Below are positions 16,562-25,137 of a stretch of 64,000 bases of DNA, piece after piece. The position numbers and the translations under genes are program-made. The DNA comes from Paraclostridium ghonii. GTDB lineage: Bacteria; Bacillota; Clostridia; Peptostreptococcales; Peptostreptococcaceae. Positions within the stretch are counted from its first letter, which is position 1. Each line of letters opens with the position of its first letter. Under the pieces are notes generated by a model. The model had not been told where the DNA came from. It searched no databases and was given only the letters and a program-made list of their open reading frames with translations. The stretch lies in assembly GCF_030815085.1 (NCBI RefSeq), contig NZ_JAUSWG010000004.1; one strand, 5' to 3'.

Positions 16562-17410
16562 TTATATATAATTAACTATATTTGCATTTTCATATATTAT
16601 ACCTTCAATTATAGGATTCTTACTTACCATTATAGTCGTAACCCCTGGGCCATGACCTAGGGTTACACAGTCACTGTGAACAATTACCCCAATACTTACA
16701 GCCCCTTTTAGGTATCCTCTTCCATATGTATTATCACAGTCTTCTAATAAAACTAAATCTCCAAATTTTAATTTATCAAGCCTAAGTCTTTTTATTTCCT
16801 CAAAATCAGATGTCATTATATCATAGTCTCCAGTATAAGCATTGCTTGATCCTATTCCTGATCCCATTAAATAAGGGGGAACTTTTGCAACAACAGGAAC
16901 TTGAATTTTACCCCCTTTTTCTTTTATTCCTATCTTTTCAAATAAATTTGGATCTATACTCATTATATGTATATCGTCAAATCCTTCTAATTTTAGACCT
17001 TGCCCATATGCCTTTACCATAATTTTATCATCTATAGCTAATTTTTCTAAAGTTTCTTCATTGAAATGTATAAGAACATGTTCTATCCCTCCATGCATAC
17101 CTGTAACGTATCCTTTTTCGCCTTTAGCTTCTCCACTTACAACTTTAGCTTCATTTCCTATACATGAAAAAGTCATTAACGCATTGCTTTCTCTTACATC
17201 CTCATTCCTGATAGATACTCCTGGTTCCACATGGTCTCCAGCTAATCCATAAACACAATCCCCTATTTTAACATTATATGATATCCCTCCTGTTGAAGGT
17301 AATATAACAGGCTTACCTTCATGAGTTACTCTATAACTCAGAGCTAGTGGATGGTGTATTTTCCCCTGAACTGACCATTTTACAACCTTATCTTTGTTTG
17401 TTTTTAGCAT
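16562..17410 (-). CDS. DUF4438 family protein
   Basis: The 282-residue protein matches DUF4438, known from Thermotoga and Clostridia, where crystal structures exist but no reaction is assigned. Recognisable blocks are GDCVYGLAGDHVEPGVSIRN (about 50-70), MHGGIEHVLIHF (about 103-114) and SDCVTLGHGPGVTTIM (about 245-260). It has no signal peptide. The RBS is AGGAGGTATTTT. A strong hairpin lies 40 bp upstream of its start. The conserved His and Asp residues suggest a metal enzyme, but that is inference only. Confidence 0.82.
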   Translation of the reverse strand: MLKTNKDKVVKWSVQGKIHHPLALSYRVTHEGKPVILPSTGGISYNVKIGDCVYGLAGDHVEPGVSIRNEDVRESNALMTFSCIGNEAKVVSGEAKGEKGYVTGMHGGIEHVLIHFNEETLEKLAIDDKIMVKAYGQGLKLEGFDDIHIMSIDPNLFEKIGIKEKGGKIQVPVVAKVPPYLMGSGIGSSNAYTGDYDIMTSDFEEIKRLRLDKLKFGDLVLLEDCDNTYGRGYLKGAVSIGVIVHSDCVTLGHGPGVTTIMVSKNPIIEGIIYENANIVNYI

Positions 17411-17448
17411 AAAATACCTCCTATAATTTAAACAATATTAAAGAAAAT

Positions 17449-17486
17449 AAAAAATTCTCTAATAATATATTATTAGAGAATTTTTT
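17449..17486. terminator. Perfect hairpin in the divergent region upstream of the DUF4438 gene
   Basis: AAAATTCTCTAATA/TATTAGAGAATTTT with T-runs on both sides sits 40 bp before the DUF4438 start. As nothing upstream on that strand needs termination, it may be an attenuator in the DUF4438 leader. Confidence 0.55.
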
Positions 17487-17603
17487 ACTTTATGTTAATT
17501 ATGGTACTTAGATTAAATTTACTAATTATTATAATCCAACTTAATATAATATTTTATATTTTACAAATTTTTATAAATTTCTTCAAATTATTATTTATTT
17601 TTA

Positions 17604-17632
17604 TTGACAATAAGTTTTCTTTAAATTATTAT
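17604..17632 (+). promoter_or_regulatory. Promoter of the glycine riboswitch-symporter transcript
   Basis: TTGACA at 17604-17609 and TATTAT at 17627-17632 have a 17-bp spacer, placing the transcript start at about 17639, just before the riboswitch. Confidence 0.8.
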
Positions 17633-17649
17633 TAATATTAAATATTTTA

Positions 17650-17828
17650 TACCCGGATGAAGCTTTATAGAAGAGTTGTATTTTACACGCCGAAGGAGTA
17701 ACACTCTCAGGCAACTTTTTATAAGTTAGGACTGTAAAGCAGACGGAACTCTGGAGAGACCTCAATATTGGGGCGCCGAAGGGGCAAGGCATTTTAGCTC
17801 AATCTCTCAGGCAAAAGGACAGGGATTT
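17650..17828 (+). ncRNA. Tandem glycine riboswitch
   Basis: Two aptamers are visible. The first has GCCGAAGGAG at 17690-17699 and CTCTCAGGCAA at 17705-17715. The second has GGAGAG at 17754-17759, GCCGAAGGGGCAAGG at 17776-17790 and CTCTCAGGCAAAAGGACAG at 17805-17823. These are the hallmark conserved blocks of the glycine-binding gcvT RNA. It precedes a Na+:alanine/glycine symporter gene by about 125 nt. GACAGGGATT at its 3' end (17819-17828) is complementary to AATCCCCTGTC at 17908-17918, a possible switching helix. Confidence 0.95.
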
Positions 17829-17953
17829 TAATTTTTAATGTAGTTTTATCTAATTTTTGTGTTGTTAAAACATTCCAATTTTATATTAATTTAAACTCAT
17901 TTATTTTAATCCCCTGTCAATTAATTCATAAAAAATTTAAAAGGAGTGTTATT

Positions 17954-19330
17954 ATGAATTTAATTGATTTACTAGGAAGCTTAAACAGCTTCGTTTGGGG
18001 CCCTCCCCTTCTTATTTTATTAGTTGGTACTGGAATTTTATTTAGTATTAAACTTGGATTCATACAAGTGTCTAAACTTCCTACAGCCATTAAACTTATA
18101 TTCAAAGCTGAAAATTCTGGATCTGGTGATATAACTAGTTTTAGTGCGCTATGTACTGCTCTTGCTGCTACAGTGGGTACTGGTAACATAGTTGGAGTTG
18201 CCACTGCTATTAGTGCAGGGGGTCCTGGTGCATTATTTTGGATGTGGATTGCTGCATTCTTTGGAATGGCAACTAAATACGCAGAAGGTGTTTTGGCTAT
18301 AAAGTATAGAGTTAAGGATGATAATGGACAAATATCTGGTGGTCCTATGTATTACATAATTAATGGAATGGGCGAAAAATACAGACCTCTAGCTATTTTT
18401 TTTGCTATAAGTGGTATTTTAGTTGCTCTTTTTGGTATAGGTACATTTACACAAGTAAACTCAATAACAAGCTCAATAAATGGAAGTTTTGGCGTAGAAC
18501 CTATTATAACGGGAATCGTTTTAACTTTATTGGTTGCTGTTGTAATATTTAGAGGACTTGAAAGCATATCTATGGTAGCTAGCAAAATTGTTCCTACTAT
18601 GGCAATAACTTATATATCAATTTGTTTATTTATATGCATAGTATTTATAGATCAAATACCTTCAACTTTTATTTTGATAATAAATAGTGCTTTCTCTCCT
18701 ACAGCTGCAATTGGAGGTTTTCTCGGTTCAACAGTATCTATGGCAATTAGAAATGGTATAGCTAGAGGAGTATTCTCTAATGAGTCTGGACTTGGAAGTG
18801 CACCTATTGCTGCTGCTGCTGCTAAAACAAAATGGCCAGCAGAGCAAGGCCTGATTTCAATGACTGGTACTTTTATAGATAGTTTAATAATATGCAGCCT
18901 TACTGGTTTTTCTTTAATCTTGTCAGGGGTTTGGCAATCAAACTTAAACGGAGCTCTTATGACACAAGAAGCATTCAAATCTGTACTTCCAACATTTGGG
19001 CCTCTATTTTTGACAATAAGTTTAAGTTTATTTGCATTCACAACAATACTTGGATGGTGTTATTATGGAGAAAGATGTTATGAATTTTTATTTGGAGTAA
19101 ACGGTATCAAATTATATAGAGTTATATTTGTATTTATGGTTCTTTTAGGATCTTTGCTAAAGTTAGAAGTTGTCTGGATACTAGCGGATATAGTAAATGG
19201 ACTTATGGCTATTCCTAATTTAATAGCATTGATAGCTTTATATCCTATTGTTGTATCTGAAACAAAACTATATTTTGATCATATAGAATCAAATTTTAAA
19301 AGAACTAAAGTAAATACAGTTATCGAATAA
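17954..19330 (+). CDS. Na+:alanine/glycine symporter (AGCS family)
   Basis: The 458-residue membrane protein has about 10-11 transmembrane segments. AGCS signatures are present: ATVGTGNIVGVATAI (about 75-90), GGPGALFWMW and NESGLGSAPIAAAAA. The family moves alanine or glycine with Na+. The glycine riboswitch directly upstream makes glycine the likely substrate and suggests glycine-dependent control. The start has AAAGGAGTG. A second AGCS gene lies at 40067-41488 without a riboswitch. Confidence 0.95.
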   Translation: MNLIDLLGSLNSFVWGPPLLILLVGTGILFSIKLGFIQVSKLPTAIKLIFKAENSGSGDITSFSALCTALAATVGTGNIVGVATAISAGGPGALFWMWIAAFFGMATKYAEGVLAIKYRVKDDNGQISGGPMYYIINGMGEKYRPLAIFFAISGILVALFGIGTFTQVNSITSSINGSFGVEPIITGIVLTLLVAVVIFRGLESISMVASKIVPTMAITYISICLFICIVFIDQIPSTFILIINSAFSPTAAIGGFLGSTVSMAIRNGIARGVFSNESGLGSAPIAAAAAKTKWPAEQGLISMTGTFIDSLIICSLTGFSLILSGVWQSNLNGALMTQEAFKSVLPTFGPLFLTISLSLFAFTTILGWCYYGERCYEFLFGVNGIKLYRVIFVFMVLLGSLLKLEVVWILADIVNGLMAIPNLIALIALYPIVVSETKLYFDHIESNFKRTKVNTVIE

Positions 19331-19442
19331 AAAATTCGCTTCACTTGAGCGACTACGTCAGCAAACCACTTCACGTCACCAACGACTTCGTCCGTTGCTC
19401 AAATTTATATAACTAAATTTCACAAGTTATCCACAGTTTTTT
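19331..19442. repeat. Dispersed intergenic repeat, copy A
   Basis: Starts AAAAATTCGCTTcaCTTgAG followed by CGACTAC, then GACTTCGTCC.TTGCTCAAA, and ends ATAACTAAaTTTCAcAaGTT followed by ATCCACAGTTTTT. The same three blocks in the same order recur at 43571-43766. The end holds TTATCCACA (19427-19435), identical to the DnaA-box consensus. It follows the symporter stop immediately. Confidence 0.75.
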
Positions 19443-19451
19443 TGTAAGCGT

Positions 19452-19486
19452 AAAAAATGACAACTCAACTGAGTTGTCATTTTTTA
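19452..19486. terminator. Bidirectional terminator between convergent genes
   Basis: AAAAAATGACAACTCA/TGAGTTGTCATTTTTT serves the symporter (plus) and overlaps the stop codon of the propeller gene (minus). Confidence 0.88.
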
Positions 19487-20607
19487 TTCGATATACTATA
19501 TGTATATATTTCACTTTGTCCAAATTTAGTTCCTTCTATAGAATAAGCTAATCTGTTATCATCACTTATATCTATATACGGCATTCCTTTTATCATTGGT
19601 ATGCTTCCTAGCTTGTATAAATCTACATTATTATTATATTTACCTAATTCATATACATCTATTGTACTTTCATTGTTTCCTGTATAATTTACAGTTACTA
19701 ACTTACTTTTATCTTTACTTAAATACATTTCATCTAAATGTATTCCATTTACTACTTTTTTTGATTTATTTTTAGTATCATATACATATAAGTTCTTCTT
19801 ATCTCCATTTATCAATAAATGCGTATCATCTATAACATCGAAGTCTGATATATACTTTATAGAATTGATTTTAAACATTGAGTTGTTTTTTAAATCATAT
19901 ACATCAATTTCATTTTTATTCATATTTAGCATATAAAGTTTAGTTGCATCCTGAGAAAATAAAATTTTATTTATATATTCATTTTTTTTAAGCTCATCAG
20001 TTTTAACTATTTTTTGACTTTTTATATCATATGAAAATAACTCACCCTTTTTATATCCATAAAATCCACTACTATCTGGTACCCACCCCAATAAGTCAAA
20101 ATAATAAGGTAGAGTTATATAGCTATCATCTTTTAAATTATATACAACGCTTTTTATGCTTTTATAACCCTCTTTTTTTTCTTTTTCTGTAGTACTGTAT
20201 ATAAGTATTTCTTTAGATGGAGACATACTCTCCATCTTATAAAATGTAAGATCTTCATCGTTTAGAGTTTTTACATTTGAAATACTTTCATCATCAGTGT
20301 TTAATTTATATATATTTATACCAGTTTTATTTCCATCTGCATAATTACCTATGGCAAGTAATCTATCTTCATAAAATTCTAAGTCTAGAATGTAATCATT
20401 TATAGATATAACTGAATCTAATTTTATACTTTCATTTTTATTTTTATAGTTACTTTCATTGTAATCATAAGTCTTTTCATCTAATTTTACATTTTTACTA
20501 AATTCTTTATTTTCATATACACTTATGTATACAATAAGCGAAAGTATCCCTACAATAAAAAGTAAAAGTGTTATATTCTTTATATCTTGCTTTATATTTT
20601 TTAGCAT
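19477..20607 (-). CDS. Membrane-anchored beta-propeller-like protein, partner of the two-component system
   Basis: Residues 12-30 form one transmembrane anchor after a short basic cytoplasmic N-terminus; the remaining 340 residues are extracellular. They show repeated blades of the type (Y/F)xxxSxDxxKLYxxNxxxNEIDVYDLKN, typical of WD40/TolB-like propellers. It lies 13 bp after the histidine kinase gene, with its own AAGGAGAAAT RBS. The position suggests a sensory or inhibitory partner of the kinase, but no specific family could be named. Confidence 0.75.
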   Translation of the reverse strand: MLKNIKQDIKNITLLLFIVGILSLIVYISVYENKEFSKNVKLDEKTYDYNESNYKNKNESIKLDSVISINDYILDLEFYEDRLLAIGNYADGNKTGINIYKLNTDDESISNVKTLNDEDLTFYKMESMSPSKEILIYSTTEKEKKEGYKSIKSVVYNLKDDSYITLPYYFDLLGWVPDSSGFYGYKKGELFSYDIKSQKIVKTDELKKNEYINKILFSQDATKLYMLNMNKNEIDVYDLKNNSMFKINSIKYISDFDVIDDTHLLINGDKKNLYVYDTKNKSKKVVNGIHLDEMYLSKDKSKLVTVNYTGNNESTIDVYELGKYNNNVDLYKLGSIPMIKGMPYIDISDDNRLAYSIEGTKFGQSEIYTYSISNKK

Positions 20608-20620
20608 TATATATTTCTCC

Positions 20621-22075
20621 TTAACTTATTGTAGGAAGTTTTATAGAAACCTTAGTTCCTTTGTTGACCTCGCTTTTTATATCTATTTTCCCATTGTAAC
20701 TATCAACTATTGACTTGACAATAGCAAGTCCTAATCCAGTACTTCCTAATTCTCTAGTTTCACTTTTAGATACCCTATAAAAAGGTGATAATATATTTTC
20801 AAGTTCTTCTTTTTCAATTCCATCTCCAAAATCTATAACTGAAATATTTGCATATTTTCCTTCTACATATGCATTAACACATATATCTGAATTTACCTTT
20901 CCATATTTTATAGCATTATCAACTAAGTTTATTATAATTTCCTTAATTTTATCTTCATTGGCAATTATTTTTATATTTTTATCAACATTTATGTTTATGT
21001 TCATATTATATTTTTTAGCTTTATGAGTCATGTCCTCACACATGTTTACTATAATTTTAGATAAATCTATTTTTTTTAATTCATAGTCAAAGTCTTTGTT
21101 AGTATTTTTAGATATATCAAGAAGTTGTACAATCATTCTATTTAATCTATTAGCCTCAGATATAATTCTATTTATGCCTTTATTAAAAAATTCTTCATCG
21201 CTAAATTGATTATCTTTTATAATTTCACTGTATCCTATTATTGTTGTCATAGGAGTTTTTAACTCATGAGTTACATTGTCAAAAAACTTTTTCTGTTTTT
21301 CTGATAATTCTCTTAAATTATCTCTATCACTCTCTATAGTTTTAATCTGATTATTTATAGTTTCAATCATATTGTTAAAATCAGATGCAAGAATTCCTAG
21401 TTCATCATTAGATTTTATATCTATTTTCACATCAAAATTTCCATCTGTAACTTCTTTTGTTTTATTTGCTAAACTTTTTATTGGAGATGTTATTTGCTTT
21501 GATATAATATATGCAATAATCATACTTATAGCAAAAATCATTACAGAGAAAATAAGTGTTTTATTTATAAATGATTTTGTCTTGTTAAATAATTTTGTAT
21601 AATCATTTTCAAATCTTATCATACCTACTAATTTATTATCTCTAAAAATAGGATATGATACATACACTAAAGCTTTATTATCTATATACTCTATAGTATA
21701 GGATAAGTCTCCCTTTAATGCATTTTCCATATCTTTAGTTCTTTTTAACTGTTTATACTTTTCAGTTCTTGGATACATTAATGCTCCAATATCATTGTAA
21801 ATATAAACAGTTTTATCTAATCTATAAGTTAAATCTCTTGATATAGCACCACTTTTTGATGCAAATGCAACTTTGTTAAATTCCATCTTATTGAATTCAA
21901 AATACTGATGCAAATATAAATTAATACTTTTAGTTGTATCTTTAATTTCATTGTCTATTAAATACTCTACAACATTATTAAGTAATGAGTTACTATATAT
22001 AACTATAGAAAATATAACAAAAAAGATTATAACCAAGAAAAACATCATTATTTTGTTGGTTATAGAATTTTTCAT
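20621..22075 (-). CDS. Membrane sensor histidine kinase
   Basis: The 484-residue protein has TM1 at about 9-31, an extracellular sensor of about 140 residues, TM2 at about 172-192, a HAMP linker (193-245), HisKA with the phosphorylated His270 (NVTHELKTPM) and a HATPase domain with N box NLVDNAIKYG, G1 DFGDGI and G2 GSTGLGLAIVKS. It autophosphorylates and passes phosphate to the response regulator encoded 2 bp upstream. The extracellular signal is unknown; the sensor region (YIYNDIGALM, VYVSYPIFRDNKLVGMIRF) resembles a Cache/PAS fold. Confidence 0.95.
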   Translation of the reverse strand: MKNSITNKIMMFFLVIIFFVIFSIVIYSNSLLNNVVEYLIDNEIKDTTKSINLYLHQYFEFNKMEFNKVAFASKSGAISRDLTYRLDKTVYIYNDIGALMYPRTEKYKQLKRTKDMENALKGDLSYTIEYIDNKALVYVSYPIFRDNKLVGMIRFENDYTKLFNKTKSFINKTLIFSVMIFAISMIIAYIISKQITSPIKSLANKTKEVTDGNFDVKIDIKSNDELGILASDFNNMIETINNQIKTIESDRDNLRELSEKQKKFFDNVTHELKTPMTTIIGYSEIIKDNQFSDEEFFNKGINRIISEANRLNRMIVQLLDISKNTNKDFDYELKKIDLSKIIVNMCEDMTHKAKKYNMNININVDKNIKIIANEDKIKEIIINLVDNAIKYGKVNSDICVNAYVEGKYANISVIDFGDGIEKEELENILSPFYRVSKSETRELGSTGLGLAIVKSIVDSYNGKIDIKSEVNKGTKVSIKLPTIS

Positions 22076-22077
22076 AT

Positions 22078-22767
22078 TTATATTTTTTGTCCAGATAACT
22101 TATACCCTGCTCCAATTACAGTTTCTATGCAATTGTAATTACCTAACTTTTTTCTCAGTCTTTGTATATGAGTGTCTACTGTTCTACTTTCACATTCAAA
22201 GTCTATCCCCCATATATTGTCTAGTAATTGGGCTCTAGTCAGCACTGTGTTTATGTTTTCCACGAAATATAAAAGAAGTTCATATTCTTTACTTGTTAAA
22301 TGAATAATTTCATTATCTAATCTGACTTTCATTTCTTTTTTATTTATTTCTAATCCATTTCCTAACTTAACAACTTCTATATCTAATTTAATATTGTCCT
22401 CTAATAAACTTATTCTTCTAAATATAGACTTAACTCTTGCAACTACTTCTCTTATATTAAATGGCTTAGTTATATAGTCATCCGCTCCTAACTCTAACCC
22501 TAAAACTTTATCTATTGTATCTGACTTTGCAGTCAACATTATTATAGGTATAGAGTAAGTAGTCGTAACGTTTTTGCAGATATCAAGACCATTCATATCT
22601 GGAAGCATTAAGTCTAATATTATTAAGTTCGGGCTAAAGCTAGATACAAGTTCAAGTGCTTGTTTCCCTGTATCTGCTATTTTAGTTTCATAGCCTTCTT
22701 TCTTTAAAGAATAAGATATTATATCCGATATATTTTCTTCATCTTCAACTATTAATATCTTCTTCAT
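22078..22767 (-). CDS. OmpR/PhoB-family response regulator
   Basis: Residues 1-115 form the receiver with phosphoacceptor Asp52 (LIILDLMLPDMNG) and Lys in TKPFN; residues 130-229 form the winged-helix DNA-binding domain (RTVDTHIQRLRKKL). Length 229 is standard. It is 19 bp downstream of asnB and 2 bp upstream of the kinase gene, so asnB, regulator, kinase and propeller gene are probably one operon. RBS AAGGATG precedes ATG. Confidence 0.96.
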   Translation of the reverse strand: MKKILIVEDEENISDIISYSLKKEGYETKIADTGKQALELVSSFSPNLIILDLMLPDMNGLDICKNVTTTYSIPIIMLTAKSDTIDKVLGLELGADDYITKPFNIREVVARVKSIFRRISLLEDNIKLDIEVVKLGNGLEINKKEMKVRLDNEIIHLTSKEYELLLYFVENINTVLTRAQLLDNIWGIDFECESRTVDTHIQRLRKKLGNYNCIETVIGAGYKLSGQKI

Positions 22768-22786
22768 ATCTACATCCTTCTTTCAT

Positions 22787-24625
22787 TTATAAAGAATCTA
22801 CCTTTTTTCCTTCTATAAATATTCGGTGCCATAAACAGAATACAAACACTGTCCAAACTTTTCTTGAGTTATCTTTACTTCCTTTTATATGTTCATCTAG
22901 TAAATCTATAGCATACTCTTTGTTTATAATATCATCCGTTTTTGATTCAGTTATTACGTTTTTTACATATTTGCCTAAATCATCTTTTAACCATACTCTT
23001 ATAGGCGTTGGAAACCCTAATTTTTTCTTTTCTACCATATGCTGAGGCACTACATCTTTAAAAGCTTCTCTTAGTAAAACTTTAGTATTTTTATTGCTTA
23101 TTTTTTGATCTAATCTTAAATTTTTAGCAACATTAAATACTTCTTTGTCTAAAAACGGAACTCTAAGCTCTATAGATGATGCCATTGACATTTTATCTCC
23201 TTTTAATAATATGTCACCCTCTAACCATGTATTTATATCTATATCTTGCATAGTTGTTACATAGTCATAGTTCTTTCTTTTGCAATCTCTGTATAAACCT
23301 CTAACTACTTTGCTATATGTGTTATTATCATCATACTTATTAATTATACTCTTAACTTCATTATTTTCAAATATTTTAGCATTTCCTATATATCTTTTTT
23401 CTAAAGGTGTAGTTGCTCTAACTAAGTAATTTTTACCTCTTAGCTCAGGCATTTTTGTAAATATCTTATTTAAAGTTTTATTTAAACCTTTAGGTAAAAC
23501 TAAAAATGGTTTAACTGCTTTATATTCTTTATATATATTGTATCCTGCAAAAAATTCATCTGCTCCTTCTCCTGATAATACCACAGTTACATGTTTTCTA
23601 GCCTCTTTAGATAAAAAGTATATACCAACACATGATGGATCGGCTAATGGATCATCTAAGCTATATATAACCTTTGGAAGAGCCTTTATATAATCATCTT
23701 GTGTCACTCTTATTTGTATATTTTCAATTCCTAATGCACCTGCAGTTTTCTTCGCTACATTTAACTCATTGTATCCATCTACTTCAAACCCTACAGAAAA
23801 AGATTTTATCTTAGGATTTATCTTTGATGCTAATGCAGCTATTATCGTTGAATCTATTCCTCCTGATAGAAATGTTCCAACTTCAACATTAGATATCATA
23901 TGATGTTTCACAGAATCATTTAATATATTGTATACATCTTCTTTTGTAACTTCTTTTTCATTTGTAAATATAGCTTCAAAGTATTTTTCAAATTTAATTT
24001 GATTATCTTCTATTGTAAAACAAGTTCCATTAGGTACTTTTTTTATACCTTCCATCATAGTTTTATATCTTGGAACATATTGAAACGATAAATAATTTTG
24101 TAAACTCTTATCATCTACATTTTCTTCTTTTACTATAGGAAGTAAAGCCTTATATTCTGAAGAAAATGCTATATATTCATCATTTTCAGTATAATATAAT
24201 GGTTTTATTCCAAAATGATCTCTAGCTCCAAATATAGTGTTAGTGCTTTCATCATAAATTACAAATGCAAACATCCCTCTCAAATCTTTAACTGATGACT
24301 TTCCATGTTCTAAATAAGAAGTAAGTAATACTTCAGTGTCAGATCCTGTGTTAAATTCATATCCTTTACTTATAAGATCCGCTCTTAAATCTTCATGGTT
24401 GTATATTTCTCCATTGAATATTATAGTACTTTCTTTCTTACTAAGTGGTTGATGCCCCTGAGATAAGTCTATTATACTAAGTCTTTTGAATCCGAATCCT
24501 ATATTACCTTTAACAAATAGACCTGTATCATCAGGTCCTCTATGATTAATTTTTTCAGTTAATTCACTTAATAAGTCTTCATTAACATTGTCATTTTTAC
24601 TATATAAAAAAACGTGTCCACACAT
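22787..24625 (-). CDS. asnB: Glutamine-hydrolysing asparagine synthetase
   Basis: The 612-residue enzyme makes asparagine from aspartate, glutamine and ATP. The N-terminal class II glutaminase begins with the catalytic Cys2 (MCGHVFL) and has HRGPDDTG and FNGEIYNH; the synthetase domain has the PP-loop SGGIDSTI and SGEGADEFFAGY. Length and motifs fit AsnB rather than a lasso-peptide or cell-wall amidating paralogue, though amidation of peptidoglycan precursors by an AsnB-like enzyme cannot be excluded. RBS is AGAAGGAGAAT. It heads a likely operon with a two-component system. Confidence 0.93.
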   Translation of the reverse strand: MCGHVFLYSKNDNVNEDLLSELTEKINHRGPDDTGLFVKGNIGFGFKRLSIIDLSQGHQPLSKKESTIIFNGEIYNHEDLRADLISKGYEFNTGSDTEVLLTSYLEHGKSSVKDLRGMFAFVIYDESTNTIFGARDHFGIKPLYYTENDEYIAFSSEYKALLPIVKEENVDDKSLQNYLSFQYVPRYKTMMEGIKKVPNGTCFTIEDNQIKFEKYFEAIFTNEKEVTKEDVYNILNDSVKHHMISNVEVGTFLSGGIDSTIIAALASKINPKIKSFSVGFEVDGYNELNVAKKTAGALGIENIQIRVTQDDYIKALPKVIYSLDDPLADPSCVGIYFLSKEARKHVTVVLSGEGADEFFAGYNIYKEYKAVKPFLVLPKGLNKTLNKIFTKMPELRGKNYLVRATTPLEKRYIGNAKIFENNEVKSIINKYDDNNTYSKVVRGLYRDCKRKNYDYVTTMQDIDINTWLEGDILLKGDKMSMASSIELRVPFLDKEVFNVAKNLRLDQKISNKNTKVLLREAFKDVVPQHMVEKKKLGFPTPIRVWLKDDLGKYVKNVITESKTDDIINKEYAIDLLDEHIKGSKDNSRKVWTVFVFCLWHRIFIEGKKVDSL

Positions 24626-24700
24626 AAAAATTCTCCTTCTGTCATGAATAGATATTATTCTTAATTTTTCTTATTCATTTTACATATTTTACTATATATC

Positions 24701-24726
24701 CGTAACGATGTCATTACGTATACGTC
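24701..24726 (-). promoter_or_regulatory. Palindromic sites upstream of asnB (candidate operator)
   Basis: The palindrome ACGTATACGT (24716-24725) and the spaced inverted repeat CGTAA/TTACG (24701-24718) lie about 75-100 bp before asnB in otherwise AT-rich DNA. The GC-containing inverted repeats stand out, but no known binding motif was matched. Confidence 0.35.
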
Positions 24727-24762
24727 ACAATTTGGTTACATATGTGTAGTTTTTAAAATAAA

Positions 24763-24789
24763 AAAACTAGAGAATATTCTCTAGTTTTA
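24763..24789 (-). terminator. Terminator of the cold-shock gene
   Basis: AAAACTAGAGAAT/ATTCTCTAGTTTT, a perfect palindrome followed by TTTT on the minus strand. Confidence 0.88.
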
Positions 24790-24824
24790 ATTTCTTAATT
24801 GTGTTTTATATATAATAAACTCAA

Positions 24825-25028
24825 TTATCCTGCTATTGTTACGTTAGCAGCTTGAGGTCCTCTTGCACCTTCAACTATTTCAAAGTTAACTACTTGACCT
24901 TCTTCTAAAGATTTAAATCCATCTGTTTGTATAGCTGAAAAATGTACGAATACATCATCTCCACCTTCTACAGATATAAAACCAAACCCTTTTTCATTGT
25001 TGAACCATTTAACTGTTCCATTCATCAT
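24825..25028 (-). CDS. Cold-shock domain protein (CspA family)
   Basis: This 67-residue protein is a single OB-fold nucleic-acid chaperone. RNP1 (KGFGFI) and RNP2 (VFVHF) are intact, and the sequence GTVKWFNNEKGFGFISVEGG is highly typical. Two ATG codons are adjacent; either may start. It is expected to melt mRNA structures in the cold or in stationary phase. It has its own promoter and terminator. Confidence 0.97.
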   Translation of the reverse strand: MMNGTVKWFNNEKGFGFISVEGGDDVFVHFSAIQTDGFKSLEEGQVVNFEIVEGARGPQAANVTIAG

Positions 25029-25084
25029 TTTGGAATCCTCCTAAAACCTTGTAAAAAAATTTAACATTTATTAATGTTACTCTA

Positions 25085-25113
25085 AGTTTAACATAATTGT
25101 AATTACTTTACAA
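25085..25113 (-). promoter_or_regulatory. Promoter of the cold-shock gene
   Basis: On the minus strand TTGTAA (25113-25108) and TAAACT (25090-25085) are spaced 17 bp, leaving a leader of about 50 nt. Confidence 0.6.
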
Positions 25114-25137
25114 TATTTTATTTCCAATTAGGAAAAC

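Noticed and set aside
17601..17792. 63-codon minus-strand open frame
   Set aside because: It is antisense to the glycine riboswitch and promoter and has no independent support.
19427..19435. TTATCCACA as part of a replication origin
   Set aside because: Single site without a cluster or neighbouring dnaA/dnaN genes; it belongs to a dispersed repeat.
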